In this document: in pieces, positions 1-8,286 of the stretch
Layout of the letters: each line of letters begins with the position of its first letter
Position numbering within the stretch: position 1 is the stretch's first letter
Origin: Solimonas sp047605265
GTDB taxonomy: Bacteria > Pseudomonadota > Gammaproteobacteria > Nevskiales > Nevskiaceae
NCBI GenBank assembly: GCA_047605265.1
Contig: JASGFY010000003.1
Location: 45,854 to 109,853 of the forward strand
Direction of reading: 5' to 3'
DNA: 64,000 nucleotides
Notes under the pieces: generated by a model
What the model was told of the DNA's origin: nothing
Databases searched by the model: none
The model's input: the letters and a program-made list of their open reading frames with translations, nothing else
Program-made: the position numbers and the translations under genes

Positions 1-454
1 TCAGCGGGATCGTTGTCGCGCTCAGGGCGATGTAGATGATGGAATAGCCGTTCGGGTCGGCCTTGCGCAGTGTCGGCGGCGTCGGCATCGCGGTCGGCAG
101 CTGTCGCGTCGCCTGCGAGATCGCCGTCTGCACGTCCTGCGCGGCGGCGTCGATGTTGCGCTCGAGCGCGAACTGCAAGGTGATCTGCGTCGAGCCGGTC
201 GCGCTGCTCGATACCATCGAATCGACGCCGGGAATCTGCGCGAACTGGCGTTCGAGCGGTGTCGCCACCGTCGCCGCCATCGTTTTCGGATCGGCACCCG
301 GCAGCGTGGCGGAGACGCTGATCGTCGGGAAGTCCACGTTCGGCAGCTCGGCGACTGGCAGCGAGCGGTACGCGAAGATGCCGAACAGCACCAGCGCCGT
401 CATCAGCGTCGTGGTGGCGACCGGCCGGCGGATGAAGATTTCGGAGACGCTCAC
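1..454 (-). CDS. RND multidrug efflux permease, N-terminal part (cut by window edge)
   Basis: Inner-membrane proton-driven RND pump that would export drugs through the adaptor and outer-membrane channel encoded just upstream. The 151 visible codons show the family's N-terminus: a short cytoplasmic lead with FIRRPVATT, the first transmembrane helix, then LPNVDFPTISVSATLPGADP and VATPLERQFAQIPGV of the first periplasmic porter subdomain. These resemble MdtB/MdtC-type permeases. The start is a GTG whose first bases overlap the adaptor's TGA stop (GTGA), indicating translational coupling. The rest of the roughly 1,000-residue protein lies outside the window, so the subfamily and substrate are uncertain. 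Confidence 0.9.
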   Translation of the reverse strand, partial: MSVSEIFIRRPVATTTLMTALVLFGIFAYRSLPVAELPNVDFPTISVSATLPGADPKTMAATVATPLERQFAQIPGVDSMVSSSATGSTQITLQFALERNIDAAAQDVQTAISQATRQLPTAMPTPPTLRKADPNGYSIIYIALSATTIPL

Positions 455-1635
455 GGCTGCGCGCTCTTTTTCTTCTTCCTGCCGTCGCCGCCCGGCGTAC
501 CGCCCGCGGCATCGTCATGTGCGGCCTGCGCGGCGTCGCTGACGGTCGTGCCCGGCTGCAGGTTGTGAGGTGCTTTGGCGATGATCGTTTCGCCTTCCCT
601 GACGCCTTCCTTGACGACGACGTCGCTGCCGATCTGGCGATCGACCGTCACCGTGCGCAGCGTCGCCTTGCTGTCGTCGCCGACGACGAAAACGTACTGG
701 CCGCCGGCGCCCGGCTGCACCGCGGTTTCCGGCACGAGCAGCGCGTCCTGTTCGACGGCAAGCGTCAGGCCAACGTTGACGAACTCGCCGGGCCAGAGCC
801 TGTGCGCGCCGTTGCCGACTTCGGCCTTGAGCTGCACGGTGCCGGTTGCGGTATCGACGGCGTTCTCGACGAAGACCAGCTTGCCGCCGGCGAGCGGCGT
901 GCGGCCATCGGCGCCGAGCACGGTTACCGGCACGTCGCCGCGCGCCAGCGCCTGCTGCACGCCGGCGAGATCGTTCTGCGGGATCGCGAACTGCACCTGC
1001 ACGGTGTCGATCTCGTTGATGACCACCAGCGGCGTGGTGTCGCCGCTCGCCACGAGGTTGCCGGGCTTGGCGCCGACGCTGCCGGTGCGGCCGGCGATCG
1101 GCGCGCGGATCAGCGTGTAGCCGAGATTGATCTCGGCGGCCCGCATCGCGGCTTCGTCGGCGACCACGCGCGCCGCGGCCTCGTCGGCCGCGGCGCGCGC
1201 GTCGTCGTATTCCTGCGAGGTGACGTATTCCTTGTCGACCAGCGGCTTCATGCGCTCGAACTGCGCCTTGGCCGCCGACAGCGACGCGCGGTCGACGGCC
1301 AGCTGCGCCTGCGCCTGGGCCTGGGCCGCCTGGTACGGCGCCGGATCGATCAGGAACAGCTTCTGGCCGGCGGTGACGCTGTCGCCTTCGCGGAAGTAGA
1401 TTTCCTTCAGCGTGCCGGCCACCTGCGCGCGCACGTTGACCGTGTGCGGGCTGACGACGTTGCCCATGGCGCCGAGCGTGACGGGTGCGGCGCCGGTGCG
1501 CACGGTCGTGAGCACCACGCCGGTCGTCGCCGCGCCATGGCCGTGCTTGGCGGTAGCGCCGCCGTGCGAGCGCCACCAGGCCACGGCGGCGATCAGGAGA
1601 ATGGCGGCGATCAGCGCCAGGCGACGAAGACTCAC
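451..1635 (-). CDS. RND efflux periplasmic adaptor (membrane fusion protein, MdtA/AcrA type)
   Basis: Periplasmic adaptor linking the RND permease to the outer-membrane channel. The 394-residue protein begins with a hydrophobic anchor (LALIAAILLIAAVAWW), followed by the biotinyl-lipoyl half-motif VRAQVAGTLKEIYFREGDSV, an Ala/Gln-rich alpha-helical hairpin (about residues 105-165), a second lipoyl half (YTLIRAPIAGRTG) and beta-barrel and membrane-proximal domains. The C-terminus is a basic tail with four consecutive lysines. The start is GTG and overlaps the stop of the upstream channel gene by GTGA; the same arrangement occurs at its own stop. The three genes therefore form one tightly coupled operon, read channel-adaptor-permease. 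Confidence 0.93.
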   Translation of the reverse strand: MSLRRLALIAAILLIAAVAWWRSHGGATAKHGHGAATTGVVLTTVRTGAAPVTLGAMGNVVSPHTVNVRAQVAGTLKEIYFREGDSVTAGQKLFLIDPAPYQAAQAQAQAQLAVDRASLSAAKAQFERMKPLVDKEYVTSQEYDDARAAADEAAARVVADEAAMRAAEINLGYTLIRAPIAGRTGSVGAKPGNLVASGDTTPLVVINEIDTVQVQFAIPQNDLAGVQQALARGDVPVTVLGADGRTPLAGGKLVFVENAVDTATGTVQLKAEVGNGAHRLWPGEFVNVGLTLAVEQDALLVPETAVQPGAGGQYVFVVGDDSKATLRTVTVDRQIGSDVVVKEGVREGETIIAKAPHNLQPGTTVSDAAQAAHDDAAGGTPGGDGRKKKKSAQP

Positions 1636-2975
1636 GGCGAGACTCCAGCAGCGTTTGCATCATCGGCGGCCTGCAGGCCGCCGGCATTGTGGGCGAGGGT
1701 GGTGAGCGCCAGATACCAGTCGAGATAGGCCTGGATGCGCGCGACGCGCGCCTGCGCGAGCGCCGACTCGGTCGTCAGCAGATCGAGAATGCTCGACAGG
1801 CCGCTCTTGTAGCGGGCGCGGATGGCGTCGGCCGCCCGCTGTGCCGATTCGAGCTGCGCGCGGCTCGAATCGAGGCTGCCGTGGGCGGTCTGCACGTTCT
1901 GGTACGCGCTCCAGACTTCCTGTTCGACCGTCAGGCGCATGCTGTCGACGGACGCGCGCGCGCCGTCGAGCGAGGCGCGCGCGCCGTCGATCGCGGCTTT
2001 CAGGGCAAAGCCCTGGAAGACCGGCACCGACAGCGTCGCGCCGTAGCTGTACGGGGATCGCATGCCGACGTCGCTGACATGCGTTTGCCCGGCGCTGGCG
2101 CTCAGCTCGAGCGTCGGCAGCGCATTGCCGCGCGCCGCGCGCACGGCGGCGACGGCGGCCTGCTCGCTGGCCTGCGCCGCCAGCAGATCGGGCCGCGCGC
2201 GGCGCGCCTGCTCCATCAGCGTCTCCAGCGGCGTGTCCGGCAAGACGATGTCGGCATCCTCCGGCTTCCAGTCGCGCAGCTGCAGCACGGTTTCGGGGCT
2301 GTAGCCGGCGGCCGCGGCGAGGGCGCCGCGCGCGATGCGCGCGCTGCCGCGCGACTGCTGCAGCGTCAGCTGCGCGGCGGCGGCGGCACTCTCGGCCTGG
2401 TAGACGTCGGCGATGGTGGCGAGCCCGGCGCCGTGCTTGATGCGCGCGGCGTCGAGATTGGCCTGCGCCTCGTCGACCGCCTGCTGGTTGGCGTCGACCA
2501 GCGCTTCGTTGCCGATGACGAGGTAGTAGTTCGTCTCGACCGTCAGCGTCAGATCCTGCAGGGCCTGGTTGAGGCTGTAGCGCGCGAAAAGTTGTCCGGC
2601 GGCCGCCTGATCGATGGCGCCGCGGCGCGCGCCGAAATCGAACAGCAGGTAGCTGAGGCTGACGCTGGGGCCGTAGCGGGTACGCGGCGGCACTGCGTTG
2701 TCGCTGGAGGAGGTCGTCTTCGAACGCTGTGCGGTATAGCTCGCGGTGATCGTCGGCCACCAGCCGGCCCTGGCGATGCGCTCGGCCGCCTGCGATTGTT
2801 CGACCGCCGCCCAGGCCACGCGCGTGTCGGGATTGTTGCGCAGCGCGATCGCGGTCAGCTCGGCGAGCGACAGCGGCCGTGCCGGCGGCGGGTCGCCGGC
2901 CCATGCACCGAGCGGGAGGCACGCGCAGAACAGGCCGGCGATCGAGGAGCGCAGTAGCTTCACAATGGGGAGCAC
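1632..2975 (-). CDS. Outer-membrane efflux channel, TolC family
   Basis: Outer-membrane channel of the tripartite efflux system. The N-terminus has a signal peptide (LLRSSIAGLFCACLPLGAWA), followed by two OEP-type repeats rich in long amphipathic helices, for example LSLAELTAIALRNNPD near the start of the mature protein and KSGLSSILDLLTTESALAQAR near the end. Length (447 aa) is normal for the family. The start is probably GTG; a second in-frame GTG four codons later is equally possible, since neither has a strong Shine-Dalgarno sequence. This is the first gene of the operon, so its promoter should lie in the stretch before dnaX. No linked regulator is visible. Confidence 0.9.
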   Translation of the reverse strand: MLPIVKLLRSSIAGLFCACLPLGAWAGDPPPARPLSLAELTAIALRNNPDTRVAWAAVEQSQAAERIARAGWWPTITASYTAQRSKTTSSSDNAVPPRTRYGPSVSLSYLLFDFGARRGAIDQAAAGQLFARYSLNQALQDLTLTVETNYYLVIGNEALVDANQQAVDEAQANLDAARIKHGAGLATIADVYQAESAAAAAQLTLQQSRGSARIARGALAAAAGYSPETVLQLRDWKPEDADIVLPDTPLETLMEQARRARPDLLAAQASEQAAVAAVRAARGNALPTLELSASAGQTHVSDVGMRSPYSYGATLSVPVFQGFALKAAIDGARASLDGARASVDSMRLTVEQEVWSAYQNVQTAHGSLDSSRAQLESAQRAADAIRARYKSGLSSILDLLTTESALAQARVARIQAYLDWYLALTTLAHNAGGLQAADDANAAGVSP

Positions 2976-3241
2976 AGGTTTTTTGTAAATATGTGTATCG
3001 ACGATAGCACCGCGCCGCTCGCGCCGGTGATTAAACGTTTGTCATCCGGCGTCCGGAAAGGCTGCGCCAGCGGCGATCGCCGCCAACGTCACGATGGCGC
3101 TCCCCCTTCCCCGTGCGTCTGACCCGCGCGTCACGCGCCCGTCCGGCGCGCGGACGAAGAGGCGGCCGGCGCTGGTATCGCCGCGCCCGATTCGGGACAA
3201 TCGGTGGCCCGAGCCGTCCGGCACCGCTTAAAGCCTCCCGC

Positions 3242-4942
3242 ATGAGTTATCTCGCGCTTGCCCGCAAGTACCGTCCTCGCGTCTTCGCCGACGTCATGGG
3301 CCAGGGCCATGTCGTCAAGGCGCTGTCGCACGCGCTGGCCGGCGACCGCCTGCATCCGGCGATCCTGCTCACCGGCACGCGCGGTGTCGGCAAGACCACG
3401 CTGGCGCGCATCATCGCCAAGTGCCTCAACTGCGAGACCGGCGTCAGCGCCGACCCCTGCGGCGTCTGCTCGGCCTGCCAGGAAGTCGACCAGGGCCGCT
3501 TCGTCGATCTGCTCGAGATCGACGCGGCGTCGAACACCGGCGTCGACGACGTGCGGCAGATGATCGACAACGCGCAGTACGCGCCGGCGCGCGGCCGCTA
3601 CAAGGTCTACCTGATCGACGAAGTCCACATGCTCTCGAAGAGCGCGTTCAACGCGTTGCTGAAGACGCTGGAAGAGCCGCCGCCGCACGTCAAGTTCATT
3701 CTCGCGACCACCGATCCGCAGAAACTGCTGGTCACCGTGCTGTCGCGCTGCCTGCAGTTCAATCTCAGGCGTCTTCCGGTCTCGTTGATCCGCGACCAGC
3801 TCGCCAGGGTGCTCGACGCCGAGGGCGTGCCGTACGAGCTGCCGGCGCTCGGCGAGATCGCCCGCGCCGCCGACGGTTCGATGCGCGACGGCTTGTCGCT
3901 GCTCGACCAGGCGATCGCCTTCTCGGGCGGCGCGCCGCTGGCGCGCGGTCCGGTCGAGGACATGCTCGGTACCAGCGGTCGCGAGCGGCTGTTCGAGCTG
4001 CTGCGCGCGCTCGCGCACGGCGATTCCGCCGCGCTGCTGGCCTGCCTGCAGAAGCTCGAGCAGCAGGCGCCGGACTACGCGGCCCTGCTCAACGATCTGG
4101 CGGCGTACCTGCAGCGCATCGCCGTGCTGCAGCTGCTGCCCGGCGCGCGCAACGACGAGGACGATGACGCGCTCGTCGCGCTGAAGGATGCATTCTCCGC
4201 CGAGGACGTGCAGCTCGATTACCAGATCGCCGTCAACGGGCGGCGCGATCTGCCCTGGGCGCCCGATCCGCGCCTGGGCTTCGAGATGACGGTGCTGCGC
4301 ATGGCGGCGTTCCGGCCCGACGACGGCGGCGGCGGCACCTCGGCCGGCGGTGGCCGGCGCAGCACGGGTTCTGCGAACCAGGCGGCGACGGCCCATGCGG
4401 CGGCGGGGCGGGTGGCGCCTGCCGAGCGCGCGGTGCCGGAACCACCCGCCGCCACGCCCGCGTCCGGGGCCGCATCGCCGCTGTCGGACGTGAAAACGCC
4501 AGCATCGGCCGCAGTGGTCGACGCGCCTCTCGCGAAGCCGGCGGCGGGCGGCGACGACGTCGCCGTGCAGTGGGCCGCCGTCGCCGACGCGCTGGCCGTC
4601 GAAGGCTTTGCGCGGCAGCTCGTGCGCAACAGCGGCTGGCTCGGCCGCGACGGCGATCTGGTGCGGCTCGCGCTCGATGCCAAGGCCAGGCATCTGCTCA
4701 ACGACGAGCGGCGCACGGCGATTGAACACGCGCTGTCGACGCAACTCGGCGAAGCCGTGCGCGTGCGCGTCGAGATCGCCAGCGAGTCGGTGCAGTCGCC
4801 GGCTCAGCTCGCGCAGCAGCGCGATGCGCAGCGCCTGCAGGACGCCGAGGCGTCGATCTTCGCCGATCCGGTCGTGCGCGCTTTTCGCGACCAGTTCGGT
4901 GCGACGATCAAGCCGGGTTCCATCCATCCGCTCGATTCCTGA
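3242..4942 (+). CDS. dnaX: DNA polymerase III subunits gamma/tau
   Basis: Clamp-loader ATPase of the replicative polymerase. The 566-aa protein starts with the conserved MSYLALARKYRPRVFADVMG; the open frame extends upstream but that part is not conserved. It has the Walker A motif GTRGVGKT, the zinc-binding cysteine cluster (CLNC, then CGVC and CQ), the Walker B/DEVH-like motif LIDEVHML, the sensor region TTDPQKL, an Ala/Pro-rich linker at about residues 360-460 and a C-terminal tau domain. No A-rich slippery heptamer for programmed frameshifting was seen, so only the tau form is directly supported. Its partner delta-prime gene (holB) is also in this window. ybaB follows after about 90 bases. 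Confidence 0.97.
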   Translation: MSYLALARKYRPRVFADVMGQGHVVKALSHALAGDRLHPAILLTGTRGVGKTTLARIIAKCLNCETGVSADPCGVCSACQEVDQGRFVDLLEIDAASNTGVDDVRQMIDNAQYAPARGRYKVYLIDEVHMLSKSAFNALLKTLEEPPPHVKFILATTDPQKLLVTVLSRCLQFNLRRLPVSLIRDQLARVLDAEGVPYELPALGEIARAADGSMRDGLSLLDQAIAFSGGAPLARGPVEDMLGTSGRERLFELLRALAHGDSAALLACLQKLEQQAPDYAALLNDLAAYLQRIAVLQLLPGARNDEDDDALVALKDAFSAEDVQLDYQIAVNGRRDLPWAPDPRLGFEMTVLRMAAFRPDDGGGGTSAGGGRRSTGSANQAATAHAAAGRVAPAERAVPEPPAATPASGAASPLSDVKTPASAAVVDAPLAKPAAGGDDVAVQWAAVADALAVEGFARQLVRNSGWLGRDGDLVRLALDAKARHLLNDERRTAIEHALSTQLGEAVRVRVEIASESVQSPAQLAQQRDAQRLQDAEASIFADPVVRAFRDQFGATIKPGSIHPLDS

Positions 4943-5034
4943 ACACGGGCCCGTCCCGTGCGGACGGGCCATCGATTCGCGACAAACCAACCGCCGCGGC
5001 GCCGATGCGCCGCCGTGCATGACGGAGAACCAAC

Positions 5035-5361
5035 ATGATGAAAGGTGCCATGGGCAATCTGATGCGTCAGGCGCAGCAGATGCAGGAAAACATGAAGCGC
5101 GCGCAGGACGAGATTGCGCGCATGGAAGTGACGGGCGAATCGGGTGCCGGAATGGTGCGCATCACGCTGACCGGCAAGCACCAGGCGCGCAAAGTCGAGA
5201 TCAGTGCCGAGGCCCTGAAGGAAGACAGGGAATTCGTCGAAGACCTGATCGCCGCCGCCATCAACGATGCGGCGCAAAAAGTCGACGAAGCGTCGCGGGC
5301 CAAGCTGTCGGCCGTCACCGCCGGCATGCAGCTGCCGCCGGGCATGAATCTGGGACTGTGA
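5035..5361 (+). CDS. ybaB: Nucleoid-associated protein, YbaB/EbfC family
   Basis: Small dimeric DNA-binding protein of 108 aa. It has the family pattern MGNLMRQAQQMQENMKRAQ, a central VTGESGAGMVRITLTGKH, and a C-terminal Met/Pro-rich tail (MQLPPGMNLGL). A GGAGAA Shine-Dalgarno precedes two adjacent ATG codons; I took the first. It lies in its usual place after dnaX. In most Proteobacteria recR follows immediately, but here nothing resembling recR is present downstream. The family binds DNA without strong sequence preference; its exact physiological role is not settled. Confidence 0.95.
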   Translation: MMKGAMGNLMRQAQQMQENMKRAQDEIARMEVTGESGAGMVRITLTGKHQARKVEISAEALKEDREFVEDLIAAAINDAAQKVDEASRAKLSAVTAGMQLPPGMNLGL

Positions 5362-5464
5362 TGCCGCGGCGGCCGGTATGGGCCGGACTGCGGCGTGTGA
5401 ACGTTTCTTGACCGGAATCGTCGCGACGCGCTCGCGGCAAGCCTCGCCGTCATCTGTCCGAAAC

Positions 5465-5499
5465 TTATCGGCAGACTTATCAACAGCTCTTGTGGAAAA
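5465..5499. other. Cluster of DnaA-box-like 9-mers in the ybaB downstream intergenic region
   Basis: The stretch between ybaB and the next plausible reading frame is about 360 bases and holds no supported gene. Within it lie TTATCGGCA (5465-5473), TTATCAACA (5477-5485) and, on the other strand, TTTTCCACA (5491-5499). The second and third each differ by one base from the DnaA consensus TTATNCACA and face each other with a five-base gap. The rest of the interval shows no clear hairpin or promoter. This could be a DnaA titration or regulatory site, or chance; a replication origin is unlikely without dnaA, dnaN or gidA nearby. Confidence 0.3.
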
Positions 5500-5719
5500 C
5501 GCGTGCAGCGCCGACGGCCGTCTGTCACGGACTGAAGGCCGGCGCGCTCGGGCGGATCGGGTCGCGGCCGGGTGCCGGAAATCGTGTGGTGTGCCGGGTC
5601 GGGCTTGACCGTTTCCGACCCCGTCCTTTAGCGTATCGGCCAATAGACAACAGTGATGTCTCATGCACGGCCACCGATCGTCCCTCGGGCGGCCGCGGCC
5701 CGTGAGAGAGGAGAACAGC

Positions 5720-5848
5720 GTGAGCATGAGAACACCGGTGACGGCCTGTCGCCATGTGGCGGCATGCGATCTTCGCGAGAGCGGCGCCTCCCGGCTAGCT
5801 GGTGTGACGCCCATCGCGCGGCATCGCGTGCAAGGGAGCCGGCGATGA
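5720..5848 (+). CDS. Possible 42-residue leader peptide ahead of the SDR operon
   Basis: A GTG-initiated frame of 42 codons begins six bases after a strong Shine-Dalgarno (AGAGAGGAG, 5705-5713) and ends in a TGA that overlaps the ATG of the downstream dehydrogenase gene as ATGA. A second in-frame start (ATG) lies two codons later. The predicted peptide begins VSMRTPVTACRHVAACDL, is basic and has no membrane segment. I recognise no homologue. The placement suggests translational coupling rather than an enzyme. It may also be a chance frame, since high-GC DNA has few stops. Confidence 0.35.
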   Translation: MSMRTPVTACRHVAACDLRESGASRLAGVTPIARHRVQGSRR

Positions 5849-6699
5849 AGGCGCTGGCAGGCAAGGTCGCCGTCGTCACCGGCGCCAGCCGCGGCATCGG
5901 TAAGGGCATCGCGCTTGCGTTGGGCGAGCAGGGCGCCACCGTGTACGTCACCGGGCGTACGGTGACGCCCGGTGCGCATCCGCTGCCGGGGACGGTGGGC
6001 GAGACGGCGCTCGAGGTCGAGCGGCGGGGCGGCAAGGGCATCGCCGTTCAGGTCGATCACGCCGACGATGCGCAGGTGGCGCGATTGTTCGAGCGGGTAC
6101 GCGATGAGCAGGGCCGGCTCGACATTCTCGTCAACAATGCCATTTCGCTGCCGGCGGAGCTGACGCAGCCCGGCGCGTTCTGGGACAAGCCGATCTCCAA
6201 CTGGGAAATGATCGACGTCGGCCTGCGCTCGAATTTCGTCGCCGCGTGGCATGCCGCGAAACTCATGGTGGCGCAGCGTTCCGGGCTGATCGTGGCGCTG
6301 TCGGGTTACGTGGGCGTGACGTATACCTACAGCGTCATCTTCGGCACCTGCAAGACGGCGACCGACCGCATGGCGCGCGACATGGCGATCGAGCTGAAGC
6401 CGTACGGTGTGGCGTCGCTGTCGCTGTGGCAGGGCTTCACTTACACCGAGCGCGCGCAGCAGAATCTGAAGACCGTCGCCGGCATGGCCTCGCAGCTGAA
6501 CAGCGCGGCCGGGGCGTCGGTCGAATTTCCGGGACGCGTGATCGCGGCGCTTGCCGCCGATCGCGACATCATGAAGCGCAGCGGTGGCACGTTCATCAAC
6601 GCCGAACTGGCCGCCGAGTACGGCGTTACCGATGTCGACGGTCGTGTCGTTCCATCGCTGCGCGCCGAACGCGGAGCGCCGATCTGGTCGCCCGTTTAG
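5845..6699 (+). CDS. Short-chain dehydrogenase/reductase family protein (DHRS1-like) with altered active site
   Basis: Rossmann-fold protein of 284 aa. The nucleotide-binding motif TGASRGIGKGIAL and the NNA motif (ILVNNAI, about residues 94-100) are intact, and the overall sequence resembles the DHRS1 branch of the SDR superfamily, including the AFWDKP and TDRMA regions. The YxxxK catalytic motif reads FGTCK (residues 166-170): the essential Tyr is Phe. The position normally holding the catalytic Ser reads LSG (152-154), so Ser153 is offset or lost. The protein may bind NAD(P)(H) without ordinary SDR catalysis. The start has the Shine-Dalgarno AAGGGAG. It heads an operon with a second SDR and a SnoaL-like protein; the substrate is unknown. 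Confidence 0.88.
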   Translation: MKALAGKVAVVTGASRGIGKGIALALGEQGATVYVTGRTVTPGAHPLPGTVGETALEVERRGGKGIAVQVDHADDAQVARLFERVRDEQGRLDILVNNAISLPAELTQPGAFWDKPISNWEMIDVGLRSNFVAAWHAAKLMVAQRSGLIVALSGYVGVTYTYSVIFGTCKTATDRMARDMAIELKPYGVASLSLWQGFTYTERAQQNLKTVAGMASQLNSAAGASVEFPGRVIAALAADRDIMKRSGGTFINAELAAEYGVTDVDGRVVPSLRAERGAPIWSPV

Positions 6700-6749
6700 C
6701 CGGCGTCGCCGGGCGTTGCAAGGCAGAACATCATTCGGGAGGAGGGCCT

Positions 6750-7676
6750 GTGGCCGAGCGTAGATTCGATGGGCGTGTGGCGGTGATTACCGGAGCGGGC
6801 CGCGGGCTCGGCCGTGAATACGCGCTGTTGCTGGCGAGCAAGGGCGCGCGCATCGTCGTCAACGATCCAGGCGGCAGCATGCGCGGCGATGGGCGGGATA
6901 CCGGGCCTGCGCAGGCGGTTGTCGATGAGATCAAGGCCGCCGGCGGCGACGCCGTCACCTGCACCGAGTCGGTGGCCACGCACGCCGGCGGCAAGGCCAT
7001 CATCGCAGCGGCGCTCGATCACTTCGGGCGCATCGACATCCTGATCCACAATGCGGGCAATGTCCGTTACGGATCGCTCGAGGAAATCTCGCCGGAAGAT
7101 TTCCAGGCCGTGGTCGACGTCCATCTGATGGGCGCCTTCCACGTCGTGCGCGCGGCGTTCCCGTCGATGAGCAAGGCAGGCTACGGACGCGTGGTTCTGA
7201 CCTCTTCGATCGGCGGCCTCTACAGCATTCCGAACGGCGTGCCCTATGCCGTCGCGAAGTCCGGCGTCATCGGTCTGAACAATGTCGTTGCCCTCGAAGG
7301 TGCCGACAAGAACATCAAGAGCAACATCATTCTGCCGGGCGCGGTCACGCGCATGGCGGAAGGGCTTGACGTTTCGCAATACCCGCCCATGGGGGCTGAT
7401 CTCGTCGCTCCAGTCGTCGGCTGGCTCGCCCACGAATCGTGCACGATCAGCGGCGAGATGCTGGTGTCGATGGCTGGCCGCGTCGCACGCGCGTTCGTCG
7501 CCGAGACCGAAGGTGTCTATCGTCCATCCTGGTCGATCGACGACGTCGGCGAGCACATCGACGAGATTCGCGATCCGAGCCGGCAGTGGGTGCTGCCGCC
7601 CGTGCCATCCGGCTTCGGGGATCATCTGCAACGCAGTTTCGAGATGGCGCGCCAGGGCGCCGCCGGCTCGCGCTGA
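6750..7676 (+). CDS. Short-chain dehydrogenase/reductase, MFE-2/HSD17B4-like domain
   Basis: NAD(P)-dependent oxidoreductase of 308 aa. It carries the coenzyme motif TGAGRGLGREYALLLASKGA, the extended acidic stretch NDPGGSMRGDG typical of the dehydrogenase domain of peroxisomal multifunctional enzyme type 2, and NAG (HNAGNVRYG). The active-site Ser lies in LTSSIGG and the Tyr/Lys in PYAVAKSG, so unlike its neighbour it has an intact catalytic set. The start is GTG, preceded by a good Shine-Dalgarno (GGAGGAG). Relatives act on 3-hydroxyacyl-CoA or steroid hydroxyl groups, so a role in lipid, steroid or aromatic-acid breakdown is a reasonable inference. The next gene follows after 12 bases. Confidence 0.9.
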   Translation: MAERRFDGRVAVITGAGRGLGREYALLLASKGARIVVNDPGGSMRGDGRDTGPAQAVVDEIKAAGGDAVTCTESVATHAGGKAIIAAALDHFGRIDILIHNAGNVRYGSLEEISPEDFQAVVDVHLMGAFHVVRAAFPSMSKAGYGRVVLTSSIGGLYSIPNGVPYAVAKSGVIGLNNVVALEGADKNIKSNIILPGAVTRMAEGLDVSQYPPMGADLVAPVVGWLAHESCTISGEMLVSMAGRVARAFVAETEGVYRPSWSIDDVGEHIDEIRDPSRQWVLPPVPSGFGDHLQRSFEMARQGAAGSR

Positions 7677-7688
7677 AAGAGGAGACAC

Positions 7689-8222
7689 ATGAGCGACAAC
7701 ACGCAGGAACTGCAGGCGCTGCTCGACCGCGAGCGGATCCGTGAAGCCATCGCGCGGCTCGCCCGCGGCGAAGACCGGCGCGATGCCGCGCTGATCAGCG
7801 CTTCGTACTGGCCGGATTCGAAAACCGACTACGGCGTGTTCACCGGCAACTTCGATGAGTACCTCGCCTGGGTGGTCCCGGGCTCGCCGGCGATCCCGGT
7901 CACGCAGCACATCCTCGGTCAGACCTGGATCGAGCTCAAGGGCGAGGTGGCGCTGGCGGAAACCCACGTCACGTCGTATCACCGCGTCGACATGGGTTCG
8001 GAAGAGCGCGATACCGTCATCGGCGGGCGTTATCTGGACCGCTTCGAGAAGCGCAACGGCGAATGGCGCATCGCCGAGCGCACGATGCTCTACGACTGGT
8101 TTCGTGATTTCGGCGTCTCGGTCGACTGGTCGCAAGGCGTCATGGGCCTGCCGTTCAGCGCGTCACACTATACGGGCCGGGCGACAGGCGACTACAGCCA
8201 GACGTTCTTTGGCCGGGGCTGA
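7689..8222 (+). CDS. SnoaL/NTF2-like fold protein (polyketide cyclase/dehydratase-like)
   Basis: A 177-aa protein of the SnoaL_4/NTF2-like cone-shaped fold. It starts with the family's leading helix (LLDRERIREAIARLARGEDRRD), then WPDSKTDYGVFTGNFDEYLAWV and the strand HILGQTWIELKGEVALAETHV. The ATG follows a strong Shine-Dalgarno (AGAGGAG). Such proteins act as small dehydratases, isomerases or ring hydroxylase-like enzymes, frequently beside SDR genes in steroid, bile-acid or terpenoid catabolism; BaiE-type dehydratases are one example. Being the last gene of the SDR operon fits that context. No specific reaction can be assigned. Confidence 0.85.
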   Translation: MSDNTQELQALLDRERIREAIARLARGEDRRDAALISASYWPDSKTDYGVFTGNFDEYLAWVVPGSPAIPVTQHILGQTWIELKGEVALAETHVTSYHRVDMGSEERDTVIGGRYLDRFEKRNGEWRIAERTMLYDWFRDFGVSVDWSQGVMGLPFSASHYTGRATGDYSQTFFGRG

Positions 8223-8241
8223 CGAAACCCTACGACAGGCC

Positions 8242-8266
8242 GGCGCACGTAGCTGAAGTGCGCCGT
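8242..8266. terminator. Hairpin between convergent genes
   Basis: An eight-base-pair perfect stem (CGGCGCAC with GTGCGCCG, nine-base loop) starts 20 bases after the SnoaL-like gene, between it and the convergent small gene on the minus strand. There is no clear T-run after it, so it is a weak candidate for an intrinsic terminator. Confidence 0.35.
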
Positions 8267-8286
8267 ACATTCCGCGCAATGTTGGC

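Noticed and set aside
3242..4942. Programmed frameshift producing a gamma form of DnaX
   Set aside because: No slippery A-rich heptamer of the E. coli or Thermus type is present in the tau-linker region.
3131..5020. Long minus-strand open frame opposite dnaX
   Set aside because: Arg/His/Gln-rich composition and no family resemblance; a typical antisense shadow of a high-GC gene.
5465..5499. Chromosomal replication origin
   Set aside because: Only three near-consensus boxes, no AT-rich unwinding region, and none of the usual flanking genes.
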